Source of the DNA: Symbiodinium natans
Lineage: Eukaryota; Sar; Dinophyceae; Suessiales; Symbiodiniaceae
Direction: 5' to 3'
DNA: 64,000 nucleotides
NCBI GenBank assembly: GCA_905221605.1
Contig: CAJNDS010002565.1
Location: 132,001-196,000 of the forward strand
The notes beneath the pieces were generated by a model that saw only the letters and a program-made list of their open reading frames with translations, did not search any database and was not told the DNA's origin. Positions within the stretch are counted from its first letter, which is position 1; every line of letters starts with the position of its first letter. This document shows, one piece after another, positions 21,040 through 31,218 of this stretch. The position numbers and the translations under genes were made by a program.

Positions 21040-22244
21040 GGGTTTAGGGTTTAGGGTTTAGGGTTTAGGGCTTAGGGTTTAGGGTTTAGGGTTTAGGGTT
21101 TAGGGTTTAGGGTTTAGGCCGTAGGGTTTAGGGTTTAGGGCTTAGGGTTTAGGGTCTAGGGTTACCCTCAACCCTATATAAGAAGGGGCCCCCTACTTAT
21201 AAGTAGACTTACAAGGATCCTGAATTGGATTAGAAGGCTCTTAGCTTAGGTTTCTAAGTCCCTCAATCCAACTTAGGTTTCTTTTTCCATTAGCTACTCT
21301 CCTGGTAAGGAGCGTGTAGGTGCGGAGTCGCTCCCTGAATTCGTTTGGGCTTGGGGGTTTGGGATTTCGACTTCAGGATTTAGGGTGCTTGAGCAATTTA
21401 GGCTTTAGGGTTTTGGGTTGAGCTTCTAGGGATTGCAGGGTTCATAAGATTCATAGGGTTCAAAGGGTTTACAGGTTTTGTAGGCTTTGAAAGCTCTGCA
21501 GGGTAGACGGTTGAGCACTTAAAAGCCCCAAAACCTCCTTCTAGTTTGTAGGCGACTACGACAACAGAACTAGGCTTGGGGCTTGGTCACCTCACCACTT
21601 GAGATGCTGGGTGTAATAGAGGGGCCTGAATGATTAGAATGGGGTTTTGGGGGTAGTATAGCATAAACATAAAAGGGATTATCAGGGAAACTGTTCCGAC
21701 CCCTATACTACTTAGCAGATGTCAAAAAACACTTCAAGCCCACATGTCTGCGTCTGCGAACCTTTTGGGTTATGTGGTCAGGAGGCCTCAAGCCCTCAAC
21801 GCCTAACATCGTGAACCCTAGAAAATAAATCCTCACTAACGTCACAAACCTGAAGCTGCTTCAACAAACAGCCGGCAGATAGCACCGCTGCGTTCACATC
21901 CGCAGATGTACGCACGAGCATATACATACTAGCATACACGCATAACCACATGACATATATATTTATATATATATATAGAAGGTTTCGCAAATGTAGGGGA
22001 ACGCTGTCCGCAAACGTAGGGGAACGCTGTTCCCCACATGTAGTAGTCCCTACAGCACAATAGTTCGGCGGAGCCTTTAGCTAATTTGTGTTTAGGGTTC
22101 AGGGTTTTTTTGGCAGCACCGTCCCTTTATACATGTACTACAATCACCCACCCCCCCCCCCCGCCCCCCCGCCCCCCCGCCCCCACGCCCCCCCGCTAGT
22201 TATTGAGGCCCTTATATTATGTGGTCCTTAAGGGACCAGGGGTT
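21040..22244. other. Arrays and unresolved sequence
   Basis: TTTAGGG arrays 21042-21165. Open blocks at 21540-21614 (GDYDNRTRLGAWSP...) and 21719-21833 (VKKHFKPTCLRLRT..., TAA) are possible exons; the segment 21652-21717 between them, with GTAGTATA and TATACTAC ends, looks like another inverted element. Dinucleotide TA runs at 21955-21975. C-rich run 22149-22196. Confidence 0.3.
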
Positions 22245-22439
22245 ACTTGCAGGTTCATGGTACTCATTAACCAATTATCGCTGTACTTGCAACCCACTTA
22301 TAAGCCCCTTAAGTGCCCTAATATGGTTATAAGCACAGTCATAAAGTACAGTTATAATTGGTTACCCTAAACCTTACCCTAAGCCGTAAACCCTATAAGT
22401 ACAGTTATAATTGGTGAGTAAGGACCATGAACCTCCAAG
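22245..22439 (+). mobile_element. Family B introner interrupted by telomere-like units
   Basis: ACTTGCAGGTTCATGGTAC ... ACCATGAACCTCCAAG. Compared with the 141-base copies it is longer by a block at 22363-22397 containing degenerate CCCTAAA units, flanked by a short duplicated piece of the element (CAGTTATAATTGGT twice). Confidence 0.65.
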
Positions 22440-22473
22440 TAGGATTTAGGGTGCAGGGTTTGGCCCTGCACAG

Positions 22474-22528
22474 GATGCGAGCAGCAGTGTGCGAGGAGAT
22501 GGCGCGTGACACCGCAAAGGCACCATGA
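22474..22528 (+). CDS. Possible last exon, unrecognised
   Basis: CACAG|G then ATGCGAGCAGCA...; reads MRAAVCEEMARDTAKAP and TGA at 22526-22528. It could equally be a short first exon. TTTAGGG-type units follow. Confidence 0.35.
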
Positions 22529-22615
22529 AATCACTAGGGGGTTTAGGGTTTAGGTTTTAGGGGTTGGGGTTTAGGGTTTAGGTTTTAGGGGTTGGGGTTT
22601 AGGGTTCAGGGTTTA

Positions 22616-22617
<2 letters not shown>

Positions 22618-22648
<31 letters not shown>
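22618..22648. repeat. (CT)n microsatellite
   Basis: Uninterrupted CT dinucleotides; a second CT tract lies at 23303-23331. Confidence 0.9.
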
Positions 22649-22651
<3 letters not shown>

Positions 22652-22653
22652 AG

Positions 22654-22768
22654 GACCCAGAGTAAGTAGGCCCTTATTCCTTTGTTTTTAGGGTTTGGGT
22701 TCCCTTATAAGCCACTTCCAACCAAAAAAATGCACCCTTTTTATTCCTAGCTTACTCTTGGGTCTAGC
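22654..22768 (+). mobile_element. Family J introner-like element
   Basis: Starts GACCCAGAGTAAGTAGGCCC, contains TTGGGTTCCCTTATAAGCC and ends TAGCTTACTCTTGGGTCT, the inverse of its start. Other copies: 25851-25946, 48682-48788, 58806-58972 (with a CCCTAAA array inside). Confidence 0.6.
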
Positions 22769-23299
22769 TTTCTGTCGTTGTTTCCCCGTATGTCTGTGCA
22801 TGTCAGGCTCGCTACATCTACTGCCGGCGTCTAAATCCCTTCTCCGCAATGTTAAAGCCTTCCCCCCGCCCCCCCCCCCCCCCCCCGTAATACCCCCCGT
22901 AATAAATCCCCCACGACGCCCCCCAATTTGTATTGGGGGGGGGGGGGGGGGGGGGATGTTTATCGAATGCAGCCAGACTACTCTTCAGGCAGGCAAGTCA
23001 GACTGCCAAACAGCACAAACAACAGCGAGTGAGGGAAGGTAGGACTTAAGCCCTAAACCCTAAACCTTAAAACCCTAACCCTAAAGGGACTGACAGGAAC
23101 TTGACTATCGATTCAGGTTCTGCTTCAGGCTTCCGACCCACCCAACCCCCCTTTCCCTCCGTTTCGGTAGAGGTTTTCATAGGGACGGGTGCGAGATCGG
23201 GTTTTGGGGCCAGGCGTTTATGTTTTTCAATACACTAGGCGAGTTCTGATATTATAAGGGGGAAGAGATTACATGCCTACGTCTCTCTTGCACTCTCTG

Positions 23300-23337
<38 letters not shown>

Positions 23338-23386
23338 TGCATTTTTTGTGCACAGGCTGCCCAATCAGCACCTCTAAATCCCTAAG

Positions 23387-23702
23387 GCAGAGGTAACACA
23401 GCTGCGGGCAGACATTGGTCCTGGGATATTCGCTCATGCCTTCAGGTATGTACGGTCTACTAGGCTCCCCGGGAGTATGGGGTTTAGGGTTTCGGGTCTA
23501 GGGCTTAGGGTTTAGGGCTTAGCTTTTAGAGCTTAGGACTTAGGGCTCAGGGTTTAGGATCTAAACTATCGGGACCCCTTTGTGCCGACAGGATCCCACG
23601 TTGAAGCGGGGCCCCAGCATTTGGCAACTCATGCAGTGCTCCACGGTGATCAAGGAGGTTCTGGAGGACGCCCCTGCAGAGTGGCGGATCGGGTCCAACT
23701 AA
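23387..23702 (+). CDS. 3' end of an unrecognised gene, two exon blocks
   Basis: Block 23387-23445 reads AEVTQLRADIGPGIFAHAFR between AAG|G and a canonical TTCAG|GTATGT donor. Block 23592-23702 reads DPTLKRGPSIWQLMQCSTVI, KEVLEDAPAEWRIGSN and TAA at 23700-23702, after GACAG. Both look strongly coding, but their phases (2 and 0) do not match directly, so a further exon or other boundary is missing. No family recognised. Confidence 0.45.
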
Positions 23703-23711
23703 CCCTAGGAT

Positions 23712-23836
23712 CCATGTACCTTTTGAGTACGTTCTTGGAACCTAGAGGGGTTGCCATATATAGTATTTGTAGGGCCCAAGTATATACTAAATATATATAT
23801 ATATATATATATATAGAGGTACATGGACCCTTAGGG
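23712..23836 (+). mobile_element. Family F inverted element
   Basis: GGATCCATGTACC...TAGTATTTGTAGGGCCCAAGTATATAC...a TA dinucleotide run...GAGGTACATGGACCC. It starts about 10 bases after the stop codon of the preceding block. Confidence 0.55.
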
Positions 23837-23921
23837 TAACTAGGGTGACATCTTTTAGAGCCAGCGGCGACATGCAATTACGGAAGCTTTTGTGGTCTTC
23901 GCAGTTTGTTTGTCCTTGCAG

Positions 23922-24021
23922 AAAAGCCGACGTTATCTTGTGGGACACAGCCTATCGGGTGGAAGTGTTTCTGAGGACTCACAAAGCAGAGTAGGCAGAC
24001 CTCGCCGCTGCGACGAGAGAG
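23922..24021 (+). CDS. Possible exon with GHSLSGG motif
   Basis: CTTGCAG|AAAAGCC to GAGAG|GTATCGG. One frame reads RRYLVGHSLSGGSVSED, with a G-x-S-x-G as in serine hydrolases; another frame of the same block (KADVILWDTAYRVEVFLRTH, stop) is just as open. Assignment is therefore weak. Confidence 0.25.
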
Positions 24022-24132
24022 GTATCGGCCTGTCTATGTCTTAATAGGATATATGCACAGGCACGCAAGGAAAGGCAGCATTGTCTGCATGGCCCATCCC
24101 ACGCACCAAGCCCTCCTACATCACGACCCGCC

Positions 24133-24134
<2 letters not shown>

Positions 24135-24198
<64 letters not shown>
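24135..24198. repeat. 64-base poly(C) tract
   Basis: Uninterrupted run of C, the longest homopolymer in the window. The proline-rich frames through it are artefacts of the tract. Confidence 0.95.
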
Positions 24199-24199
<1 letters not shown>

Positions 24200-24366
24200 C
24201 ACCCCTCCGCCCTACTCTTTGCAAGCTCGTTTGACTCAGAAAGTCTACTTAGTGTCCCCTACAATCCCCAGATCCCACCTTACGAACCCTACTTACTAAG
24301 TCAAAAGAGCTTCCAAGTAGCCCTAAACCCTAAACCCTAAACCCTAAACCCTAAACCCGCAACATC

Positions 24367-24470
24367 AGCCCGATGACCTCCCAGCGCAGGATGTGCGCGG
24401 AGCATCGAAGCTCTGCCACTCCCTCAGCGGAGGCCTGGCCATCATGACCGAGGCACCGAGTGCCTTCTGT
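24367..24470 (+). CDS. Exon block between facing arrays, frame uncertain
   Basis: CCCTAAA array to 24357, then ACATCAG; TTTAGGG array from 24470. The whole block is open as PDDLPAQDVRGASKLCHSLS..., but two other frames are open over the AG|G-bounded core 24393-24436. No family recognised. Confidence 0.3.
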
Positions 24471-24741
24471 TTAGGGTTTAGGGTTGAGGGTTAGGGTTTA
24501 GGGTTTAGGGTTTAGGGGGTAGGGGGTTTAGGGTTTAGGGCTAGGGTTTAGGGTGATAGCTTGCAACTCCTTCTGCCTTGTTACTCAGGAAGTCCATAGA
24601 GAGCCCAATTTGTAGTAGCTTTTGGGGCCACAGGCTTGACCCTGTATAGCCTACATTTTGAACTGGAAGCAAACCTTTACAGTCGTTCTGGCCCTTCCAA
24701 GCCCGTGTTTGAAGGGATGCAACTGGCCAGAGAATGGGCAC

Positions 24742-24838
24742 CCTAAACCCTAAACCCTAAACCCTAAACCCTAAACCCTAAACCCTAAACCCTAAACCCT
24801 AAACCCTAAACCCTAAACCCTAAACCCTAAACCCTAAC
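24742..24838. repeat. (CCCTAAA)n array
   Basis: About 13 perfect units. A preceding frame (SKPVFEGMQLAREWAP) takes its stop codon from the TAA of the first unit. Confidence 0.9.
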
Positions 24839-24899
24839 CCCAAGTCTTCCCTCGCAGAGGTCCTCCCCATAGGCTCCCTGTGAACTCGTGTTTTGCCAG

Positions 24900-24946
24900 G
24901 CCACCCGGCGCAAGGAGGCAACCCGTAGCCGGCTGCGCGACGCCAG
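24900..24946 (+). CDS. Exon, Arg-rich helix, perhaps of the IQ protein
   Basis: CCAG|GCCACC to CCAG|GCC (GC donor). Reads ATRRKEATRSRLRDA. TTTAGGG array starts 13 bases after the donor. Its basic, helical nature resembles the IQ exons at 20290-21039, but there is no direct link. Confidence 0.4.
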
Positions 24947-25218
24947 GCCGGGGGTTGAATTTAGGGTTTAGGGTTTAGGGTTTAGGGTTTAGGGTTTAGG
25001 GTTTAGGGTTTAGGGTGCAGGGTTTAGGGTTTAGGGTTTTCGGGCTTAGAGTTTTACCAGTGTTCATGCCTCTTGCGCGCATGCCCCTAAACACTGCCAT
25101 TTACCTTGCTTTCACCTCTGTTATGCAACATGCTGCAGAAGGGTGGTGGACGTTTCTGGCACAAACTGCACCCTAAACCCTAAACCCTAAACCCGAACGT
25201 CCCGACAGCGGTGCTAAG

Positions 25219-25478
25219 GTACGTCTACCAAAGGCAAAGACGATGACATCAGGGTAGCCCAAGCAGGGCTAGAATTGCTTGTGAGGAGGGCCATGGATTG
25301 CAAAGTTCACTCCGCAACGATTGACTCAGCAGAGTTCCCTGCGCCTGTGGTGACGTCTTCTGCGATACTGATGAGGCTGCTGGCCTGCCTGGTGCACGAG
25401 TGGACGATTGACGTGATCCCTCCAGAGAAGACGGGGACCAGGAGGATTCTTGTGGGCTTCGCTGGAGAGGAGATGTGA
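25219..25478 (+). CDS. Last exon of an unrecognised gene (86 codons)
   Basis: CTAAG|GT then TSTKGKDDDIRVAQAGLELL..., FPAPVVTSSAILMRLLACLV, HEWTIDVIPPEKTGTRRILV, GFAGEEM and TGA at 25476-25478. It is the longest unbroken exon in this part and free of telomere-like units. Middle part is hydrophobic (SSAILMRLLACLV) and could be a membrane helix or buried helix. Family not recognised. Confidence 0.55.
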
Positions 25479-25536
25479 GACTTCAAACACCCACGCTCTC
25501 TGTGGTAGTGTCTCTCTGAAGACTAACTGGGTCAAG

Positions 25537-25807
25537 AGAGCGACTTCTGAATGGCGCGTTTCTGAACATGCGAAACACCTGGCAGGCGTGGTTCAAAAGC
25601 CTGGTTGGCCCAGTGGTACCCTTTACCCCCTTTTTGGGTTTAGGGTTTAGGGTTTAGGATTTAGGGTCTCATAAAGTAACCAACTTAAAAAGGGTGCCTT
25701 TATTGCAATATGGTTATTAGGCTACCAAGAAAGCCACCTGTATTTTAAAATTTGATTTGACACATGCACGAAACGCCACGGCAATCCATGGCCCCTGCAC
25801 CGGGTAG
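25537..25807 (+). CDS. Two-exon gene end across a family A introner
   Basis: Exon 25537-25603 (ERLLNGAFLNMRNTWQAWFK SL) ends in phase 0 at GTTGGCCCAGTGG; exon 25730-25807 continues KATCILKFDLTHARNATAIH GPCTG and stops at TAG 25805-25807. A second frame of exon 1 (KTNWVKRATSEWRVSEHAKH) is also open but would stop sooner after the splice. Function unknown. Confidence 0.4.
25604..25729 (+). mobile_element. Family A introner with TTTAGGG units inside
   Basis: GTTGGCCCAGTGGTACCC at the left, TTAGGCTACCAAG at the right. Three or four TTTAGGG units sit at the centre of the element, between CCCTTTTTGGG and TCATAAAGTAACC. Confidence 0.7.
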
Positions 25808-25850
25808 TTTCCTCCGTCTACCCCGTGTACAATCCTACTATACCCCGTAG

Positions 25851-25946
25851 TGCCATTCTTATTCCTTGTTTGGGGCTTAAGTTCCCTTATCAGCCCACCT
25901 AGACCAAAAAGTGCACCCTTTTCGTTCCTAGGTGACTGTTGGGCCT
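25851..25946 (+). mobile_element. Family J introner-like element
   Basis: GTAGTGCCATTCTTATTCC ... CCCTTATCAGCCC ... GTTCCTAGGTGACTGTTGGG; internal sequence as in 22654-22768. Confidence 0.5.
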
Positions 25947-26803
25947 ACTTCTGTTTCCCTTACAGGAGCCTTCGGAAAGGTAGGGTTTAGGGTTTGGGCT
26001 TGGGCTTCCGGGTTCGGTCCCCTCGCATGGTTTCTTTCCTTTGCTAAAGCGTTCTGAAGTACTGGCCCTTGGGTTCTTAGGTTCAGGGTTAGGGTTTAGG
26101 GTTTAGGGTGTAGGGTTTAGGGTTTAGGCTTTAGGGTGACAAACCTAAGACTTAAGCTTCTGGCAGCCAGACAGCTTCTCCCCCCCCCCCCCCGAGGCGG
26201 CGCGTTTGGCCAAAGCTCCAGGCGGTCCTGGCGTCTCGGCTGAATTCGTGGGGTCGTTTAGGGTTCAGGGTTTAGGGTTCGGTTTGGGGTGTAGGGTTTA
26301 GGGTTTAGGGTAAGCCCTGAACCCTTAACCTGAAGCCTCAACCCTAAATTTTTAAACCACTGCCAGCAAACTCTTATATGCCTTAACGAGATTCTGTGCA
26401 TGAAGCCCTTAAACCCTAAACCTTAAATCGTAAACCCTAAAGCCCTAAACCCTAACGGACTCTAAGCTCCCTAAGATTGGTTCGTATGTACTTCAGGGTT
26501 CTCCGATGCACCCCTTGAAGGCACCAAGCAAAGGTTCAACCCATCCTCAACCCTCTCAACCCTGAACTTGCCCTAAACCCCAGACCCCAAACCCTAAAGC
26601 CTGAACCCTAAACCCTTTCGGGTGCAGGGTTTTGGCCTTGCACCTTCAACTCCTTGTAGGGTTCGTAGGGGAGGGTCTGAAGGGAGGGGTGTTCAAGGGG
26701 GGGTATGTAACCCAAGGCTCCACTGCTCGCCAAGGCTCCCTAAGCTTCCCGAAGGTTCGCTAGATACCTACCCCTGAACCCTAAACCCTAAACCCTGCTG
26801 CAG

Positions 26804-27180
26804 ATACAGGGCGTGGTTGACGCTGGCAACCCGGGATGGGCATTATCGAAATTGGGCCCACTACATCTGGCTGAGGCACATCCAGGTGATTTGGGGGGGG
26901 GGGGGGGGTCACGCCCTTGCAAATGCTCTCTTTGGGGGTGCCAGTTGCCATCTAGGATGCCCAGTATTGCCCTTTTTTCATTTTTGGGGCCTTTGGGCTC
27001 CCTTGTAAACCCCTTTAAGGTAAAAAGGGCACCCTTTTTACCCCTAGGTTACTGGGCAACCTAGCCATTGGTGACGTGGACAACGGAGAACGCAAGACGT
27101 GTTTGAAGGGGAAACCAGCTAGGGAGCGCTTTGCCGTGGGGAACTCTCTGGCGGTCCTACAACCACCTGGCCCTGACTGA
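26804..27180 (+). CDS. Last two exons of an unrecognised gene across a GA-AG introner
   Basis: Exon 26804-26955 reads YRAWLTLATRDGHYRNWAHY, IWLRHIQVIW, a glycine run from a G homopolymer, HALANALFGGASCHL, ends in phase 1 (cta g|GATGCCC). Exon 27065-27180 supplies CC and continues AIGDVDNGERKTCLKGKPAR, ERFAVGNSLAVLQPPGPD, TGA at 27178-27180. This gives one of the cleanest proofs of a GA donor in the window. The Trp/Tyr/His-rich first exon is distinctive, but I cannot place it in a family. Confidence 0.6.
26956..27064 (+). mobile_element. Family D introner with GA donor, fills an intron
   Basis: GATGCCCAGTATTGCCC ... TTACTGGGCAACCTAG, 109 bases, GA...AG, phase 1 kept. Confidence 0.8.
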
Positions 27181-27646
27181 CGACCCCTAACCCCTAAGCC
27201 CTAAACCCTAAACCCTAAACCCTAAACCCTAAAACCCTAAACCCTAAACCCTAACTGAACCCTTAAGATTCCTATAAACTCCGAGGCTTGGACCCAGTGC
27301 TTGGAGCAGAGGCGGCGTGCCGAGGCCGAGTCTTCGTGCACGGTGCATCTGACAGGGGGGTTAGGGTTTAGGGTTTAGGGTTTAGGGTTTAGGGTTTAGG
27401 GTTTGGGGTTTGGGGTTTGGGGTTTAGGGTTTTGGGTTTAGGAGGTGGGGTTCAGGGCTTAGGGTTGGGAATCGGATTTTGGGGTTGAAGACTGAGGGTT
27501 TAGATTTTGGGGTTCGAGATTTGGGGTTTAGGGTTTAGGGGTTGTGAAACATAGTCCCTCGATGCTTTTGAGGCTATCAGCGACGCAGGGGCATGAGATC
27601 TGGCATTTACATTGCTAAGAGCTGACAAGGTACTCGTAGTCATCAG

Positions 27647-27736
27647 ATGACCGGTAGCACCCTTGCTCGCATGTTCGCTAGGCTTTTGGGTGAGCCTCGA
27701 CCCCACACCTGCGAATTCGTGGGGATTCTAAACTAG
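27647..27736 (+). CDS. Possible last exon, unrecognised
   Basis: Frame MTGSTLARMFARLLGEPRPH TCEFVGILN then TAG at 27734-27736. It may start a little upstream. No partner exon found. Confidence 0.3.
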   Translation: MTGSTLARMFARLLGEPRPHTCEFVGILN

Positions 27737-27792
27737 AGCCTCAAGCCCTACAAACCCCAACACTGATGAATCGTACACTCTGGGGCAGTCAG

Positions 27793-27885
27793 GAGCTTTT
27801 GAAAGAAGAGGAACGACATGAACACCAACAACAACTCGAGCGTGTAAGCCGTAGCAAGCCAACAAATCCTGTTGACCCTGAATGA
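27793..27885 (+). CDS. Last exon, charged coiled-coil-like, unrecognised
   Basis: GTCAG|GAGC; reads ELLKEEERHEHQQQLERVSR SKPTNPVDPE and TGA at 27883-27885. Glu/Gln/His-rich helix typical of the end of a coiled coil. Confidence 0.45.
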   Translation, partial: ELLKEEERHEHQQQLERVSRSKPTNPVDPE

Positions 27886-28044
27886 CGCGCAGCAATACTG
27901 CGCTTCCTACATTGCAAACAACAACCCGAAACCCAAAACTGTTCCTTTGTCCTTCTTCGTCCTCGTCTTTTCGGGGGAGCGTGGCGTATAGTCCCTAAAC
28001 CCTGAACCTTAAACCCTAGACCCTCAACACGCAACCCTTTGTCC

Positions 28045-28165
28045 AAATAGGGGCCCCCCTGATTACTATACTATACAAACTGTAGTTCAGGGCCTTAGAA
28101 CCTAAGTTAGGAGCCTTGAAACACAATTGAGGGCCCTTATAACTCTCCTTCTAGCTCGGGGGCCT
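28045..28165 (+). mobile_element. Family E element copy
   Basis: AATAGGGGCCCCCCTGATTACTATACTA ... ACTCTCCTTCTAGCTCGGGGGCCTCTCCTTG. Compare the phase-verified copy at 62026-62148. Confidence 0.55.
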
Positions 28166-28228
28166 CTCCTTGTATGCTCCAAGCCCTAAACCCTAAACCC
28201 TAAACGCTAAAACCGAAACCCTAAACCC

Positions 28229-28312
28229 TAAACCCTAAACCCTAAACCCTAAACCCTAAACCCTAAACCCTAAACCCTAAACCCTAAACCCTAAACCCTA
28301 AACCCTAAACCC
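28229..28312. repeat. (CCCTAAA)n array
   Basis: Twelve perfect units before the exon at 28364. Confidence 0.9.
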
Positions 28313-28363
28313 TTCTTCTGGACAGGAAGGTTCCTAAAACCGAAACCCTAAAGCCTCCACGAG

Positions 28364-28420
28364 GTCGACTGGGATGCCCTGCGCCGCCTCGCCGCCACTC
28401 CGTTTGTTTTCTCGCCCAAG
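28364..28420 (+). CDS. 19-codon exon, unrecognised
   Basis: CACGAG|GTC to CCCAAG|GCT (GC donor), exactly 19 codons in phase 0: VDWDALRRLAATPFVFSPK. Arrays face it on both sides. Confidence 0.45.
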
Positions 28421-28567
28421 GCTTCAGACTGCGCGGCCGAGGTCAAGGCACCAGGGCTTTGGGGTTTCAGGGTTTGGGGTCTAGGGTTTGGGGGTTAGGG
28501 TTTGGGGTTTCGGGTTTGGGGTTCAGGGTTCAGGGTTTCGGGTTTAGGATCATCCTAGGAGCGGGAG

Positions 28568-28849
28568 GTGTTGGGGTTGTCCTGCGGGTTGCCATGTCGG
28601 CGCACTCTTTTGGGGGGGGTGAAGGGGAGGGGGGGGGGGGAGCTGGCTGTTCACACGAGGGGTTTCACGATCATCTTTGGCCACTTAAATCATCAAGCCC
28701 ACTTCATGGCTTTCTACAGTGAAAAGGGTGGTGCTCTGTCTTGCAGAGAGCAGGCTGGGCCCAGGGGGGGGGCCCAAACCCTGAACCCTGAACCGATTGC
28801 GTCAGGGTGCAAGGCCCCATGCCTTGCTTTTATGGCAAGAGAGCGATGA
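28568..28849 (+). CDS. Possible last exon, unrecognised
   Basis: Open frame through RGFTIIFGHLNHQAHFMAFY SEKGGALSCREQ..., ending ...CKAPCLAFMARER and TGA at 28847-28849. It crosses a G homopolymer (28614-28640) and two telomere-like units in frame (TLNPEP), so part may be intron. The central segment is the convincing part. Confidence 0.35.
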   Translation: MLGLSCGLPCRRTLLGGVKGRGGGELAVHTRGFTIIFGHLNHQAHFMAFYSEKGGALSCREQAGPRGGAQTLNPEPIASGCKAPCLAFMARER

Positions 28850-29290
28850 GCAAGTCTGAATCGCCCAAAGCTTCCAGCATTAATTGATGGATAGTGCAAT
28901 TTGTTAGCACAGCTGGGCCTTGTTCATGTAGGTTTGTTCGCATGCTTCTGCGGTGTGTGTGTGTGTACTGCCTATTTGTCCAGCAGTGTAAACTTGCAAA
29001 CAACATAAAGCCCACATTGGGCTGTATGCGAATCGCTACTGCAAGCGAATATAAGACTTGCCGACTGACAAAGTCGTGCAGTGTCGTTCAGGTCGTGCAA
29101 CAGCAAGGACATCGTTACAATCAGAAACTTAATTTTGCATCTTGCAAACTATTTTGGTCTGTCATGCAATGGGCCGTTCTCTAAAATCGATCCCTTTTTG
29201 GAGCATGTACCTCATTATACAGTACGGCACAGTATTAAGAACAAGATCCCGAAAGAGACCCTAATTTAGAGAACTCCCATATCATGTTGG
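28850..29290. other. Unique, array-free stretch
   Basis: No telomere-like units and lower GC than neighbours. Open frames of about 60-95 codons are present on the + strand (28894, 29081) but are cysteine-rich without motif; most likely 3' untranslated or intergenic sequence. A (GT)n run lies at 28955-28966. Confidence 0.35.
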
Positions 29291-29836
29291 AGGTTTACCT
29301 AAACCCTAAAACCCTAAAACCCAAAACCCTAAACCTAAACCCTAAACCCTAAACCCTAAACCGTAAACCCTAAACCCAAATACTTCCACCATCTCTGGGC
29401 CAGGGCTTCGACGCGGAGCCCTGCTCCCCGGTGTCGGTGCCCTGCGCATAGATGCCCCGACGTCCCCGCCATAGGCGCGGGACGTTCGCACTGTTTAGGG
29501 TTTAGGGTTTAGGGTTTAGGGGTTAGGGTTTAGGGTTTAGGGTGTTTTCTGGTTGCTGAGGAGGAGCTGTTTCCGATGAATCAGGTGGCTGCCAGTCTTA
29601 AACCCCAGTCTGATCGTTGCATCCCCCTGAACAGACATCTGCCAGCAGTGCAGATGCAATGGCGGTGGCCAAGACTGCAACCATGTGCCCTGTCAGCGCG
29701 CGGGAGTCTTTCTACACCTTGTTGCCCTGAACCCTACAAACCCTAAACCCTAAACCCTAAACCCCTCAACCCCTGAACTCAAACTTTCAGTTTAAGCCCT
29801 ACAGGCACAGAGCCCGTCGGCCCTGACCAATTACAG

Positions 29837-29912
29837 GCTAAGTCCAAGCCTTTTCGTGGGGGTTCAACCCTCAAAGTCGTCATGTGCTGCACTTCGGGGG
29901 CTGTGTTTCTAG
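29837..29912 (+). CDS. Exon whose donor is a telomere-like unit
   Basis: TTACAG|GCTAAG to TTTCTAG|GTTTAGGG. Reads AKSKPFRGGSTLKVVMCCTS GAVFL, phase 1 at the end. The intron begins directly with GTTTAGGG and continues as an 11-unit array, so the array supplies the GT donor. No family recognised. Confidence 0.45.
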
Positions 29913-30499
29913 GTTTAGGGTTTAGGGTTTAGGGTTTAGGGTTTAGGGTTTAGGGTTTAGGGTTTAGGGTTTAGGGTTTAGGGTTTAGCCCACAAGACCA
30001 TGGCCACATTGGCTAATTACCCTAAGCCCTAAACCTAAACTCTAAACCCAAAACCCTAAACCCTAGTTACACCAGTTGTGGTCTCCACGGTCTCAGCTCG
30101 CATGGTGACACCCGGGATGTGGGCTCATCACTGGAGCCCAACATAGCTTGCCCTAAGCTTTAAACAATAAACTCTAAACCCTAAACCCTAAACCCTTGCC
30201 CTAAACCCTAAACCCTAAGCCCTAAACCCTAAACCCTGAACCCTGTATTCACTTCACACAAGAAGTTCAGGCTGCCTCATGACTGAGGTTTCAGGGCTTA
30301 GCACTTGAAGTTGGGCCAGGGCAGAATTTAGGGTTTTGGGTTTGGGGTTTGTCAGGGTTTTGGGTTTAGGGCTTAGGGTTTGGGGTTTAGGGTCTTGAGG
30401 TTTATCCATTGAAAGCAGGGTCTTCCGGTTCATGGGGCTCGTAGGGTTTAGGCTTTAGGGTTTAGGGTTTAAGGTTTACGACTTATATAGGGTTTAGGG

Positions 30500-30577
30500 A
30501 TGCGAAAAACATTGAAGTTCATTTCTGTAAGGCCCCCGTCCGCCTCCACCTCTCAAAGAGAGGCGATTTTGCTGTAA
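30500..30577 (+). CDS. Short open frame, unrecognised
   Basis: MRKTLKFISVRPPSASTSQR EAILL then TAA; it begins one base after a TTTAGGG unit. Could be a first or single exon or chance. Confidence 0.25.
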   Translation: MRKTLKFISVRPPSASTSQREAILL

Positions 30578-31218
30578 GGGCTTCGGGTTTAGGATGCTGG
30601 TGGGATACGATCACCCCTGTTCTAGCATGCTAAGGTCGCCGAATAAACGGGGGTGAGTTTTGAGATCTTAAGGTAGGGTTTGTGGCATGCCGATCTGAGG
30701 CACGACACTTGGTTTCGCTCTCCAGATGCTGATTGCTGGCATCACAAGGCTCTCGCTACATGGACCAGAGTTGGTGTTGCTACTGTCCACCAAAACCTAA
30801 ACCCCAAGTAGACCCCATGAACCTTGAACCATATACCGTAGCATCTCAAAGTCCTGAGACAAAAAGCGATGCACTACTCAGCGTCCAGGCCATGAGAGCT
30901 ATCTTGCACCACGGCAGTCCCGCAATCAGGCAGCTGTGTCTAGTCGTATAGCCGGAGCAAAGCCACTACACCTTCTGTTTGAGAGGGTCAGGAGCGGAGG
31001 CGTGTCTACACAGAGACACCTGGGTAGAAGTCAGTCCAGAATGCTCCCCTGCTGATGTGAGGGCAAACGCTACCTCATTGCATTCCTTTACAACTGTACA
31101 GGACCCAGATCCTGGGGTCGTCGGACAAGAATGCCTCGAGCTGTGAACAAGCTCTTCACAGCTTTAGGCTGTCAGTGCAGCTGCCTTGCAGCTCACAATC
31201 TTCCCAGTGTTTTTCCAG

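Noticed and set aside
23393-23411. A 19-base intron (GTAACA...GCAG) joining two frames as RQRHWSWDI
   Set aside because: Too short for a spliceosomal intron; reading straight through gives AEVTQLRADIGPGIFAHAFR in one frame.
24053-24340. Proline- or glycine-rich frames of 70-95 codons
   Set aside because: They arise from the 64-base C run; no conserved sequence around it.
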